64,000 nt of DNA from Acestrorhynchus altus (lineage: Eukaryota; Chordata; Actinopteri; Characiformes; Acestrorhynchidae). The DNA lies in the NCBI GenBank assembly GCA_034509495.1, contig CM067510.1:32531750-32595749 (forward strand), written 5' to 3'. Position 1 is the first letter of the stretch. The number at the start of each line of letters is the position of its first letter. The notes under the pieces were generated by a model, which was not told the origin of the DNA, ran no database searches, and worked only from the letters and a program-made list of their open reading frames with translations. A program made the translations under genes and the position numbers. This document shows positions 21,003 to 32,290 of this stretch, piece by piece.

Positions 21003-23869
21003 GCTTCAGCACCGATCCAGCTTCTGTTCTAGGAGTATGTTCATGGAGATCTGATGGAGATCAGATGGATTATGCCTTTAAGGCCATCTTAACTGTCGGA
21101 GACGGTGGTTCAAGTGAAACAACTTCTAAACTCATTACGTGATTCATGTTTTTGTTGTTCATGTTCTTTAAAACCAGGACCCAACCATGAAGACGCTGCG
21201 TTTTGGACATTGTTGGCAGCTTTAACATGGCAGGGGGCGGCGCAAAAGAACCATTTTGATTTATTCAGTTACCTGCTAATACGCCTCCATTCCATCACAG
21301 ACCTCGACGTTGACTTTTGTTTTTTTGTGTAATGTTTTATCAGACCCTCCACCGTCCCTCTTATCTGCACTTTTGATGATATCTGTCTGTCTGTCTGTCC
21401 TTCTGTCTGTGGCACGTTCTTGTCTCTGTGCGTGTGTGTGTATCTGTGTTCCATTGTAATACTGTGCTCCCCCTTGTACTGTTCTCTGCACAGTAAAAAA
21501 AAAAAAAAGCACCTAAACGGCAGAGTAAACAAAAACACGTGCAATTGAAGAAATGAGCTGCCTTGTCCGCATGAAATTCTCAATGGTTCTCAAATCAACG
21601 TGATCTTCGTCAGTTTTCCAAACGTTCAGATTATTTGATTTCAATTCAGTCGCAAATCACTGCAAGCGATGAACCGAGTTCATCTCTGACACCAAACGTC
21701 CTCATACTGTATGGTCTCACTTTGCCTGACTGGAGAGCACTATGGGAATGACTGTTGAGGCTGGATTCATTGTCTCGAAAGAGAAACACTATTGTGACAT
21801 TATTAGGAGGGACTCAGGCCTTGTTCACACCTGGCATTTGAAATGCGTCTCCTACGGAATGCGTCCACACGGCCCTTTTACACCGAGGACGATTTTGTGG
21901 ATTTTATGCAGTAGAACCTTGTAAATGGGGTTAGAAACTCCGTTTCTCTCTGCTCTCCTTTAATGCTAACCAGCAAGGAACGTAGTTTGCAGCTCTTTGG
22001 ACTGTGATGGCTGCATAAAGTGGGTGTGCTGACCACCTGATTGGACCGCCTAGGACGCATTGGACAGGCCACGTGTGAACAGGGTCTTGGGGTTAACCTC
22101 GGTGCTTTTAGAGGCAATAATCTGACCACTGGCTCTAAAGACCTGTCTGTACAGATTCTACGAAAATCGTTTGATCCAAAGGGAATTTGCTCCATTTTAT
22201 ATTCTTTCTTTTTTTTCTTTGTACAGGACGTTCTAGCACTTTTTGCTGAAATGATGAATTTTCATCGTTGTAAAACAATCACTTAGCATCTGAGCACCTT
22301 CACAGATATCAGTGTTTCATAGCAGAGGGACTTTATTTACGTTCAGCACTGCTTGTCCGTGTGTCGTATTTATTTTTGTTCGTTTCCAGGCATTTGATCG
22401 TTAACGTGCTTGGGCCACTCGGTCCGCTTTCGAGACTTTCGTACTGTTCGCTCTACAAGATGACCAGGCCGTGGCCTCTGGAATGACTTGCCAGATTCAA
22501 ACCTTGTAGGCATAGACAGGCGCACGTCACTGGGAATGGAATTTGTTGATCTCTGGTAGATGAACTGTTGTCGTAAATGTTCTGAGTCTAGTTTCCCAAA
22601 AACATCTTGGCATTAAGAACGTCTTAACTGGGAGAGAGAGAGCTCAATGTGATGCTCACTCGGCCATCTAAGAAGCTTTTGGGAAACGCACCCCAGGCCA
22701 TCTAGTGTGGTGACAAAATCCAGGACTAGAAGCTGGGTTTGAAGGATGTGAAGATCTGGAGGTGATGCATTGCCATATACCACCATTGATGAGTTGCTAT
22801 TCTTTAAATTGGGAAGCTAAGGAAGTCTAGGTCTTTCTGGATGTCCACCATGATCCTGTCAGATATTTATGACTTTTACTGAAGTGACAGTTTTGTAAAA
22901 TAGTTACCAAATAAGAGGCCAAATAAATAATAGACAATGCCATCTGATGTAGCTGGTTTACAAAATGTTTGATGGTTAAAATGTTGGCGTGAACTGCGAA
23001 GTAGGTTCACGTTAAAGAACTTTAGCTTTGAATCTTCCTCTGTTTAGATTTAATTTCAGTTTGGAACGACATGAGGAGCAAATGGAGAGCAAAGCAATAA
23101 CTTGACTGTCTTTCATTTGATCAGCCGTACTTTAGGAAGTCTTATGGTCTAATGAAGTTACCGCTCGTTAAATGCTCACTCGTTCGGAAGGTCAGCATTT
23201 AGACGGTGTAGTATTTATCTGAATCCGGCAGCTGGCTGATCGCCTCTTTTTGTTTAATCCAGAAAAGTGCAGACTCTCCATTTCTTCTTTTCATGAAGTG
23301 GTCCTGTGGAGCCAAACCCATCGTTCAGTGCGATGATGAAGATGTTGATCTTTTCTTTCGGTCATTTTTATGTAACCATCTTCAGCTGTTTCCCATTTTA
23401 TACTGCTGGACTTTTAATTTGAAATGGAATATTTTTATCGACATTGTTAATGTGTAAAATATCAGTGGCGACCACACTGGGTGTGAATCCTGTTGACCGC
23501 CGCTTCTCTACATCCTCCGGGCGGAGGAGCAATCATCGTTTGTATGCCATACGTTTTGCACACTGTGTACATATTTGAATGGACGTAATACATATTTTTA
23601 TACATGTTTAGCGCATCCATGAGCTCTATTTTGTGAATAGTTTAAGATCTAAGTATACATACGCTGATGTAAACGTGTCGGTTCACTTCGCTGTATTGTG
23701 AACATGATGTTGTAGAAGATGTTTCAGAATCTCTTAAATATACCAGAGGAATGAAGTTCAACATTTAAAAAAATGTGTGCAGTTTTTTTTTTTATTATTC
23801 TTATTATTACATTAATATTATATGTATTGTACATTTTTACTTACAGTGGAGTAAAGAGTGCCGTACAGT

Positions 23870-24320
23870 GCCTTGGAAACATAACTACTAGTCTCTTTGG
23901 ATCTCTGCAGCTCCTCCAGAGTGACCATGGGCCTCTTGGCTGCTTCTCTAATTAGTGCTGTCCTTGCCTGGGTTAACGGTTTAGGTGGACAACCACGTGT
24001 AGGACGGTGCTCTGTGAGATGTTCATAGCTTGGGGTATTTATTTATAACTGCTTCACACTTCTCCGCAGGCTTCCCCGGACCTGTCTGGTGTGTTCTTCG
24101 GTTTTCATGATGCTGATGTTCTCTAACAAACCTCTGAGAGACTAAAACACAGGTGACTCTGTTTACTGATTAGGTGATTCTGAAGGCAGATGTTCAGACT
24201 GGGTCTTATTTCGGGGTCTCAGAACGGGGGGGCTGAACATCTCACTTTTCAGAGTTGGAGAAATGTGGAAATTTAGGGATGAATACTTTGTTGTGGCGCT
24301 GTACACACCCTGCCGCTGTG
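23870..24320 (-). mobile_element. Tc1-like element fragment (inverted)
   Basis: Landmarks of the reverse strand of a fish Tc1-like element: GGGCCTCTTGGCTGCTTCTC, GCTCTGTGAGATGTTCATAG, GACCTGTCTGGTGTGTTC, CTAACAAACCTCTGAG. Parallels the copy at 41350-41690. Coding potential lost. Confidence 0.75.
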
Positions 24321-24639
24321 AAAAATAACAGTACAATGTATGTCCTGATGACCTGGTTTGTCTGCAGGATGGTCATAAAACACATTTACATAGAGGCTCC
24401 ATTCACATAGTAATGTTTTGTTTTAGCGGTTATTAACCAGCTCCTTCGCTATCTTATTTGCTTTGACTGGACCCTGCATGTTACTGCTGATACGAGTGTA
24501 CTTTTGTGACATTGTGCTGAAAGTCATAAAACCGCCTGCACGTACTGTCTACTGAGTCTGGTTGCAATTACCATTTAGTAGGAACTTATTTTATAACCTC
24601 CTTCCTGCCGCCAACGTTTCTAAGAATTCAGTGGCGTGT

Positions 24640-24860
24640 GAAAGGTTCCTGTTCAAAATGACAGTGACATGGTCTCCAAAAGACAAAGCTGAAGATGAAA
24701 CACACTTTTCAGCATTTTAAGTAAGTGCATTGATGAGCCACAGAAGGACCACTGTCCATACCCCTGTCCACCATCAACAGCACCTAAAATGAGCCCTCGG
24801 AACTGGGCAGGGATGGAAAATCACCTGCTAAGGCTTTCTTACATATAAAAGACAGCCTAG
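24640..24860. repeat. Fragment of the 27.9-kb MITE family, inverted
   Basis: GGTCTCCAAAAGACAAAG, AAGGACCACTGTCC, CCACCATCAACAGCACCTA and GGATGGAAAATCACCTG are the reverse complement, in order, of the right part of the element at 27871-28465. Confidence 0.8.
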
Positions 24861-25318
24861 CTCACACTGTTTAGAGCTCCAGGACATCTACGCTCTGATG
24901 GTTTCACCTCCCAACGTACAGGAGTTAAAGGTTCTGCCGTCACATCTTGCTGCAAGATACAGCAGGAGATCTTGAGAGCTTGTAGACTGAGCTCTTTGGA
25001 GACATCTGGAATGTCAGCATATTACAATTTTGTCTCATCTGTTTCTGTCTGCACTGAAAGTTTTGACTGGTCAAATTTGAATCTGACCTCTTTCCAACTT
25101 TGCATAATTTGTCCTTGTCAGGGGACATAATACCTAAACCTCATCCTCCCCTGGGAGGACTTGTACACATTGTGGTTCATATTCCTACAGCTGTAAGAAG
25201 ATCTTGAGTCCACAACCCACCATTTCACCCCAAACCGCTCTGGGCTTGTCAGAAGGTTTACAGGTTGAACGGCTGGTGGAATTTCTCTTCAGAGTCTCTC
25301 CGGAGCGTCACGTCTGAT

Positions 25319-25427
25319 TTACATCCGGCGGACTTTGCGGATTTCCGAGTGGCAGGAAGGACACCTGTGGACAACGTCTTTAAAGTAGTTCAGAACGAAG
25401 GGCAGCAGACAGCATCCGACTACACAG
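25319..25427 (-). CDS. LITAF-like gene, terminal exon, second half of LITAF domain
   Basis: Acceptor GACTCCTGCAG, TAA at 25321-25319. Encodes CVVGCCLLPFVLNYFKDVVH and RCPSCHSEIRKVRRM, the signature LITAF C-terminus. Confidence 0.92.
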
Positions 25428-28400
25428 CTGCAGGAGTCCAGGCAGGTTGATGCATGCAGCAGAAAGAGAATGAAAGACCAGATTACTTTCTGTGTGTGGA
25501 CACAGGCTTCAGGGTGATGTTCTACAACAGGAGAGTGCACTGTGTCCTGGAGGACAAGAGTTCAACACAGATGGGTGATTTTTGTTTTGTTTTGGGAAGG
25601 ACAATCACCGAACTGTGCAGATCTCCAGCCCTTTAGGACCACAGATGATGGAAATACACATTAAGTCACAGATTTTAACAGAACTGGAGATAGTTACTCA
25701 CCCCATGAATATGGCAAGAAAACACAGAAGAAAGGAAGTCTTGCCCACTTTATGGTGGATCTCAGTAGTGACCTGCTGCTGGCAGGAGGGACAGCACACT
25801 TCAGCAGAAACTAGGGTAAGGTTCTGTACCTCCACAACGTCCTCCGAGCTCACTGCAGAGGGAAAACACTGTTGAGGCCATACTTTGGTTTCATTTCATT
25901 ACATATCCTGGAAAATATAAACGGTTGTTTGCTTGGGTGGATGATTCTTACAATGGACGACGCACTCTCCCCTCTAGGACTCTCATTAAGGATGCTTCTG
26001 ACTCTTGGAGGGTGAGGACGAGCACATACCTCCATGAGACGCGTGAAGTCAGCCGCTGCCCCTTTTCAAACTGAGCCATTTTTGCATCATTGCTGGGCAG
26101 CCAACGCACTCAGAGGAAAGCGCTGGGTCCCCAGCTCCCATACAATGGCAATCGGACACATGTGGTGACCAGCACCACACTGGATATGATGCACCATCTT
26201 CCCACCCATAGAGAGCACGGCCAATTTTGCTCTCTTGGACTTCGGCTAAACCCGTGTGACTCTTTTCACCCAAAAAAGGGGCGGGGCATTATGCAAAGGC
26301 TAAGTACCTGGATGTGTTGCTCTCATGAATACTGTTTTTTAACGTACCTGGGACACGTCCAGTGTTGGTCTGTTCCTTGTCAGAAGGTTCCGGCTGCTCT
26401 GAAATGTGAAAATCGTATTATCCTCACTGCTCCAGCAGGTTCGTTTGTAATGCTAATGATCCTAAATTGATTATGCAGCTTACCTGTGGTCAAGCTCTCT
26501 CTTGCAGGGGCATTTGGAAGGATGCACACTCCTGAGATGATTAGATCTTTGGTGTTCTCCACGGGTGTGGTGGACTCAGGCTCTGCTAATGACATCAGCC
26601 GGTTGGGATCATATCTCTAAATGAACACTGAAAACCTGGCTTTCCTGCTGCTTATAAAAGGTTATTTGTATTTGGAAGCTTCCTGGACGTACTTGGACGC
26701 TGGAAAAAACACCAGCCTTTTCATAATTCTCTTAAGAGACGTACCGATGACGATGATTCGGTTATCCCGCATACACCTTCTGTTAACCAGTGCGGTCTCT
26801 CTCTCTGACAGGGACTGGAGCTCACTGTCTATTTTTTGCAGTTCTGAAGGTCCGTCGGCCTCATCTTTCTCCATAACCCCTGTGAATACAGATTATGGTC
26901 ATGTGGACCAAGTCATGGGATCAACAGTGCAACAGCAAATGCAGGTGAAGACCTTTTTGTATCAGGACTTGTGTGTCCTATCTATCAGGATGAGTGTTCT
27001 TCGGTGGCCTTCCCCGTCCCTGGACCTGAATTCAAAATAATACCCCCAGGATGTGGTAGAACAGGAGAATCAGATCGGGAAGGTGTTCCTGAAAAATCTG
27101 CAGGACTTGTGCCACAAGAATTGAGGCTGAAAGGTGGTCCTACTCCGTATTAGTACAGTGTTCCTAATTGTTCTGTGAGTGTACGTCCCACAAAGGATGC
27201 TTTGTGTGATTGCACGGAAAACACTTTAGATTGGATTTGTGTGTCCAGACGTCACAAACCTATCTGCATAGGTTGCTTTGGTAAGATCCTGGAGGGCCAG
27301 ATTCCTGCACAGTTTTGTTGTTTTCCTGCTCAAGCTTCTCCTAAACTTCTCCTAAACGTGTCGATTAACAAGTAGTTGGAATCAGGTCTGTTAGAGCAGG
27401 GAAATCCATGTTCAGGAATTGGGCTGTCCAGGACCGGGATTGCCTGTCCCTCACATAGCCTTTGGTGCTGTTCTTGGATCCCTGCACTTCCGTCACTCTG
27501 GGTTTGAAGGTGAGGTGTTTCTCGGTACCAGTAACATGAAGAACGGATGTTTTTTTGACAAATGACCTTGCAAGGACAATCTCTCAAGAGCACAAGCACG
27601 TGAGATGTGTCCCAAGGAGGGTTCCAAACCTCATGACCTAACAGAACAATCATTGGAAATCTAAAGTAGTTCTTCTATGAGCACCACGTCGAAGAACCCC
27701 CAAGACGTTTATTTGAACCTTTATTTGGTGTCGTTTTTTTTTTCCACCTGATTAATGAAATGATTTCTTCTCAAAACCAACTGACTCCAATCAAAAGCAA
27801 CAAGTGGAATCGGGTGTGTTTAGGTTTGAGGTTGAAAACCCTTTGTAGCCCTTTGTGAATACATTGGCATCCAAAAGTTTGTGCACCCCTGGTCAAAACG
27901 ACTTACTGTGAACAGTTAAGGCAGTTGGAGATGAAATGATCTCCAAAAGCCATGAAGTTAGTGATGGAACACAGTGTTCAACATTTTAAGGAACGTCAGT
28001 GTGTTTAAAATTGTACAAAAACAAACGGAGTCAAAAAAGGTTGACTGGGGACTCGTGGCGTTGTTAGGAAAGGTCAGGTGATGCAAATTCCAAAGCTTTA
28101 GGAAAAACCGGACTCCTCTACAAAGGTGAAATTGTTTTTATTTTAAATACAAAGGGAGTATTTATCTTTAACTGTCCTGGATTAGGCTTCTTCTGATGAC
28201 TGCAGGTAAACAGTGTAAACAAACTGTCTATGTAAAACAGCGTTACCAGGTGATTTTCCATCCCTCTGAGGGCTCATTGTAGGTGCTGTTGATGGTGGAC
28301 AGAGGTTAGAATGGGCAGTGGTCCTTCAGTTGCTCGTCAATGCACTTTAACTTTTGAAAAGTGAGTTTCATCTTTAACTTTATGCCTTTTGGAGATCATT

Positions 28401-28778
28401 TCATCTTCACCTTACAGAACCGTTCACCGTAAGAGTCGTTTTGACCAGGGGTGCCCAAACTTTTGCAAGACCACTGTGCAATGCCACTGCTTTAAAGTAC
28501 AAAATATATAGTACTAAATATATATATATATATATAAAGTACTAAATATAAAGTACAGCCTACTGTAAGCGTTCCCTCCCCATTCCTTCAGGCAGATGTC
28601 TCCACAGCACGACGCAGAGACGCCGCTTACCTCCGGTTAAATTGTTGTTCCTCAGGAACTCCTGCATCTCCAGCAGGATGGTCCGCCGACTCAGGAGGTG
28701 TTGCCGTCTCGTCATGATGTACCACATCTCTCTGGAATCAGGGTCCAGAGGGGACTCCTCAGGTACCACTTGCATCAT
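25319..28778 (-). CDS. LITAF-domain protein, five coding exons (hidden gene)
   Basis: Exons on the minus strand: 28778-28631, 26879-26745, 26582-26484, 25852-25702, 25427-25319. Every junction is GT-AG and the phases (1,1,1,2) fit; total 642 nt, 213 residues plus stop. The C-terminal half is a LITAF (SIMPLE-like) domain: VCCPSCQQQV (ligands C148, C151), a hydrophobic membrane-associating segment about 167-190 with GCVVGCCLLPF, then DVVHRCPSCHSEI (C200, C203). In this family the two CxxC halves bind one zinc and the segment embeds in endosome/lysosome membranes. Residues 1-127 are unlike LITAF/CDIP1: no PPxY motif, but a charged stretch SELQKIDSELQSLSERE that may form a coiled coil. ATGATG at 28778 is the first start after an in-frame TGA; M52 (26874) is an alternative. 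It may be a cdip1/litaf paralogue; the precise orthologue is unresolved. Confidence 0.85.
25702..25852 (-). CDS. LITAF-like gene, exon 4, first half of LITAF domain
   Basis: Acceptor TTCCCTCTGCAG, donor ATGGG|GTGAGT. Contains the first zinc knuckle VCCPSCQQQVTTEIHHKVGK and the hydrophobic SFLLCFLAIFMG. Confidence 0.92.
25985..26290. repeat. Dispersed repeat copy 2 in an intron of the LITAF-like gene
   Basis: Shares ordered landmarks with 1065-1265 (GAGCACATACCTCCATGAGA, CCCTTTTCAAACTGAGCC, GGGCAGCCAACGCACTC). It fills much of the intron 25853-26483. Confidence 0.6.
26484..26582 (-). CDS. LITAF-like gene, exon 3
   Basis: 99 nt, acceptor GTCATTAGCAG, donor ACCACAG|GTAAGC. Encodes PESTTPVENTKDLIISGVCI and LPNAPARESLTT. 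An alternative upstream AG would create an in-frame stop, which fixes this acceptor. Confidence 0.8.
26745..26879 (-). CDS. LITAF-like gene, exon 2
   Basis: Acceptor TCTGTATTCACAG, donor GTCATCG|GTACGT. Contains an internal ATG (26874) followed by EKDEADGPSELQKIDSELQS; acidic and probably helical. Ends in phase 1. Confidence 0.8.
26985..27175 (+). mobile_element. Tc1-like transposase 3' fragment
   Basis: GGTGGCCTTCCCCGTCCCTGG gives WPSPSLDLN, the catalytic-end block of Tc1 transposases (WPSPSPDLNPIE), followed by GATGTGGTAGAACAGGAGA and an end-like GTTCCTAATTGTTCTGTGAG. It is intronic in the LITAF-like gene. Confidence 0.8.
27871..28465. mobile_element. MITE with about 35-bp inverted ends
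   Basis: Left end CAAAAGTTTGTGCACCCCTG then GTCAAAACGACT; right end GAGTCGTTTTGACCAGGGGT then GCCCAAACTTTTG is its near-perfect reverse complement. No coding frame. A fragment of the same family is at 24640-24860. Confidence 0.9.
28631..28778 (-). CDS. LITAF-like gene, first coding exon
   Basis: Encodes MQVVPEESPLDPDSREMWY and then an arginine/leucine-rich segment MTRRQHLLSRRTILLEMQEF. Donor CCGGAG|GTAAGC after 28631. The 5' boundary is uncertain: an acceptor-like TGTCTGTAG lies about 40 bases upstream of the ATG. I do not recognise the segment, but the donor phase matches the next exon. Confidence 0.65.
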
Positions 28779-29366
28779 TCTTCTCCTCACCGATCTGCTA
28801 GGCCAAGTTCTACAGACACATGTTCACTCGGACACTTATAGACTAAGACCTCGTCCCCGTTAGAGCAACTGTGAACCGGGGTTTTCAATTTCTATGCAAA
28901 TAAAAAAAGCTTATCGTAAGAACAACTTTAGAGTGAAAGTTAAATGCATTTTGTTATGGACGCCTACACACCACACTTCTGAGATCCATGCAAACTACAG
29001 AAGATTAACGTGACGGAAAAGGCTGCTTTAAATAATTCACCCACAATATGCCAGTGGTTGTACTCCCTCTGTTCCACCTCAGACCGTATGTTCTCGCTGG
29101 TCCAGCAAGTAGATGATAGATAACCTGTGGATGCTGCTGACCTGTCAGCTGGTCTATCAGCCAATATTAGTTTATTACCATATTAGTGCTGCAATATTAA
29201 GAAAGTAGAGCCGAGCATTAGTCTCATACGCTTCTGATGCTGGATGGATGCTGGGGTTCTGCGGAGAACTGAGTACGTACTGCTACTTTATACACAGAAC
29301 CCATTACATTAAAACCACTGAAATGCAAGCGTGGACAAGTGGAAGGATCAGAGTCAAAATCAAATC

Positions 29367-29880
29367 TTTCACCCTGATCTTCAATGATCAGGACCCCACA
29401 GGACCACCACAGAGCAGCTATGATGTGGGTGGTGGGTCGTTCTCAGCACTGCAGTCACACTGACATGGTGGTGGTGTGTTAGTGTGTGTTGCTGGTACGA
29501 ATGGATCAGACAAAGCAGTGCTGCTGGAGTGTTTAAACACTGTGTCCACTCACTGTCCACTCTATTAGATGCTCCTACCGAGTGTCTCCACCTAGTAGAT
29601 GTAAAGTCAGAGACAGAAGCTCATCTGTTTCTGCACAGTTTGTGTTGGTCGTCCTCTAGTCCTTCATCAGTGCTCACAGGACGCTGTTGGCTGGACATTT
29701 CTGGTTGGTGGACTGTTCTCGTTCCAGCAGTGACACTGAGGGGTTTAAACACTCCAGCAGCACTGCTGTCTCTAACACACCAGTACCATGTCGGTGTCCC
29801 TGAAGTGCTGGGAATGACCCACCACCCACAAAATACCTGCTCTGAATTCCTGACCGCTGAGGAACAGGGTGAAAAGAGGT
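29367..29880. mobile_element. TIR-bearing dispersed repeat, most complete copy
   Basis: Left TTCACCCTGATCTTCAATGA, GGACCCCACAGGACCACC; right GACCCACCACCCACAAAATA and CAGGGTGAAAAG are inverted counterparts. An inner CATGGTGGTGGTG / CAGTACCATG pair and TGTTTAAACAC / GTTTAAACACTCC pair extend the symmetry, so the whole element is a diverged long palindrome of about 510 bp. Confidence 0.85.
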
Positions 29881-30004
29881 TAAAAGAGAGTAAAGTACGA
29901 GTTATTAAACAACTAAATACAAAAAAGTGGACGAAGGGTAGGAACAAGGAGGTGGTCCTAACAATGTGGCCGGACTGTGTATACTAACTACAGTCCACTA
30001 TATT

Positions 30005-30520
30005 GTGTACAGACATATGCAAAGGTTTGGACACCCCTGTGCAAATTTAACGTCTTGTTGACTTTGTGGGTGAAAATATGTAAACAAATTCAAAAATGGC
30101 GTTTAGAGCACATTTCTGTTTATCTGAGTTGAACATTTTGGGGAAAGATTAAAACGTGAAGACCTCGTATCTCCAGAAAGAAGAAAGAACATCGAAACTC
30201 CCAGTGAAGGTCGATGTAAAATAATGTGCAATTTGGAGCATTTCTATTGGTCCATTTATCACAAAAATTGTCAGATGTACACGTCAGAAAGTGAAAATGA
30301 GAGGGGAGATAAAGGAGTTTTGCCCAAAAGCATGTTACAGCTGCATTTTCGGGAAGTTGCACGCTGGTATTTTAAGTTTCATAGCTCAGGATCAATAAAA
30401 GTATGTCCAACTACAGAGACATAACATAACATTGTCCTCGAGAGCTTAATTCAAAAGCTTGCTCTTCATTTAGACTTAAAATCAACAAGGCTTTTAATTT
30501 GAAGCGGAGTATCCAAACTC
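30005..30520. repeat. Dispersed repeat, related inverted fragment at 52845-52920
   Basis: Begins ATGCAAAGGTTTGGACACCC, a transposon-end-like motif. GGAGCATTTCTATTGGTCCA at 30235 occurs as its reverse complement (ACCAATAGAAATGCTCC) at about 52889. No frame. Confidence 0.65.
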
Positions 30521-30724
30521 TACACGGCTGTATTAGTCCAGCTCTGACCCACAAATCCAGGAAAGGAGATCAAATACCTGTGGTCTGTAGAAGTCGTGTC
30601 CCGCTGGTCAATAAACCGGACAACCAAAAGTCCTGGAAACTGTTGCTGATGTCAGAATATTAAGAACAGACAGAGTATAGTGTGTATAGTGTGCACCTGC
30701 ACATGCAGTTCTGAAGCTTTTATA

Positions 30725-30726
<2 letters not shown>

Positions 30727-30778
<52 letters not shown>
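30727..30778 (+). repeat. (CA)n microsatellite
   Basis: About 26 CA units. Confidence 0.95.
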
Positions 30779-30779
<1 letters not shown>

Positions 30780-32014
30780 CTCATTTACATGCAATGTACA
30801 CCCATATTTCCATAATCACTTTTAATTTGATTTCACTCAGCCCTGATGTTTGTCAGTTTACCGTCACTGACCTGCTTCCCTGGTTTGACCTCGGGTGATG
30901 GTCAGCCTCCCTCACAGTCACATTATCACTGAACGGATTGTAGGGTGACTTTCCTGCGCTGACATCCCGCAGTCGTTCAGCGTCGCTTTTCCCGTTTGTT
31001 CAGGACTGTTGTGGCGCTTGTGGGATGTGGACTGCTTGTGTGCCGTGTTGGATTTGAATGCATTTTCATATGCAAATTGTTCTGGGAAAGGGTTGAGTGT
31101 TAGATGTGGGTTTATTTGTTTGTTTTTTTCTTTGTTTATTTTTGTTTTTCATGGAAGACACACATTCCTGTAATTTAGTCGGTTAGTTTTGTTTGTTCGT
31201 TTTCATTTCAGACTCAAGTTTTTGACTTTAAACAATCGATCAAAATGTGTTTGTATGGCGTTTTTTACAACTTCGATCAAAAATAAGATGATCATTAAAA
31301 CAAAGGACGAAGCCAAAGGGCGACGCTGGAGGACAAACCTTTAGAGGAACCAAGCTCACAAGGTGGGACCCCATCCTCTGGTCAAACAGTTGGACCCACA
31401 CGCCTGCTGTAAAGCGTAGCAGATAATTAGGGTCAGTGTAGATTTCTATATAGTCAGTGATGCCATGTCCAGCAGCTTGAAGGTGGGCAGCCAGCGTGAA
31501 GGTGTGGCGGGGGAGCTCGAGGTCCGTCTCGGACGGGTGGCGAGGGAGCCTGTGGTCAGCCTCTTAAGGCACTTACCTAGTCATAACACATCACTTTGTG
31601 CCCCAAACAGCCCCCGACTCGCCGAGGATGATCTAAGTGGACGAACAAATGAGGTTCTTGTGTGCTTTTATTGTGTCCAAAGAATTCACATTTGGATTCT
31701 TTTTCCTGAAGTCCTGGCCTTTGTTCTGGTGTTCTCTATCAAAGTATTCTTTTCGGACTCATCTGAACCTACATCCTTCTTTCTGAAGATCTCCTGATGG
31801 TCCCACTCACTTCAAGAATGAAGAGCAAACCAAATATCTGAGGTTTAACCTTTAGAAAACCGGGGCACACATGCCAGATCCTTGGCTGCTCAAATATATC
31901 TTTATTAGAGATGTAAAAATTAACAGAATTCAGATATTTGTATGATTTTGACCATGTTTTGATAAAAAAAATTCATGTTTTCAAGATTTTGTTTTAATTT
32001 TAATTTACTTTTTC

Positions 32015-32290
32015 TCAATAGTCACATTTTCTGTGATGCACCAGTTTGCATCGGTATCGTCCCGTCTCTGGACTTTTATTCTGAAATTCTAACACTGTGT
32101 TTGCAAAGAAAGAGTTGAACCTTGTCAGTCTGAGGTTCAAAGTGCTCCCTGTCCCAGCTGCTGAGAAACACCCCCACATCGTGATGCTACCACCACCATG
32201 CTTCACTGTAGGGATGGTATGAGGTAGGTGATGAGCAGGGCCTGGTTTCCTGCAGACCAACTGGTTTAATTTGGTTTCATCAGACCAGAG
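32015..32290 (-). mobile_element. Tc1-like transposase fragment, minus strand
   Basis: Minus-strand translation contains VKHGGGSITMWGCFSAAGTG, the conserved catalytic-core block of Tc1-family transposases. Open for about 80 codons only, then decayed. Confidence 0.92.

Larger units (their letters stand above)
17781..23770 (+). other. mrtfb: Probable mrtfb 3' UTR and downstream region
   Basis: No coding exon seen after the stop. Family members have kilobase-length 3' UTRs, but the end cannot be fixed: ATTAAA at 18374, AATAAA at 19024 (inside a repeat), within 20880-20930 (inside a MITE) and at 22922 are candidates. Repeats inside: (CA)n at 17838-17888, a transposon end at 18405-18480, a TIR repeat at 18855-19075 and the MITE at 20494-21002. 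21100-23700 is otherwise unannotated unique DNA. Confidence 0.4.
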
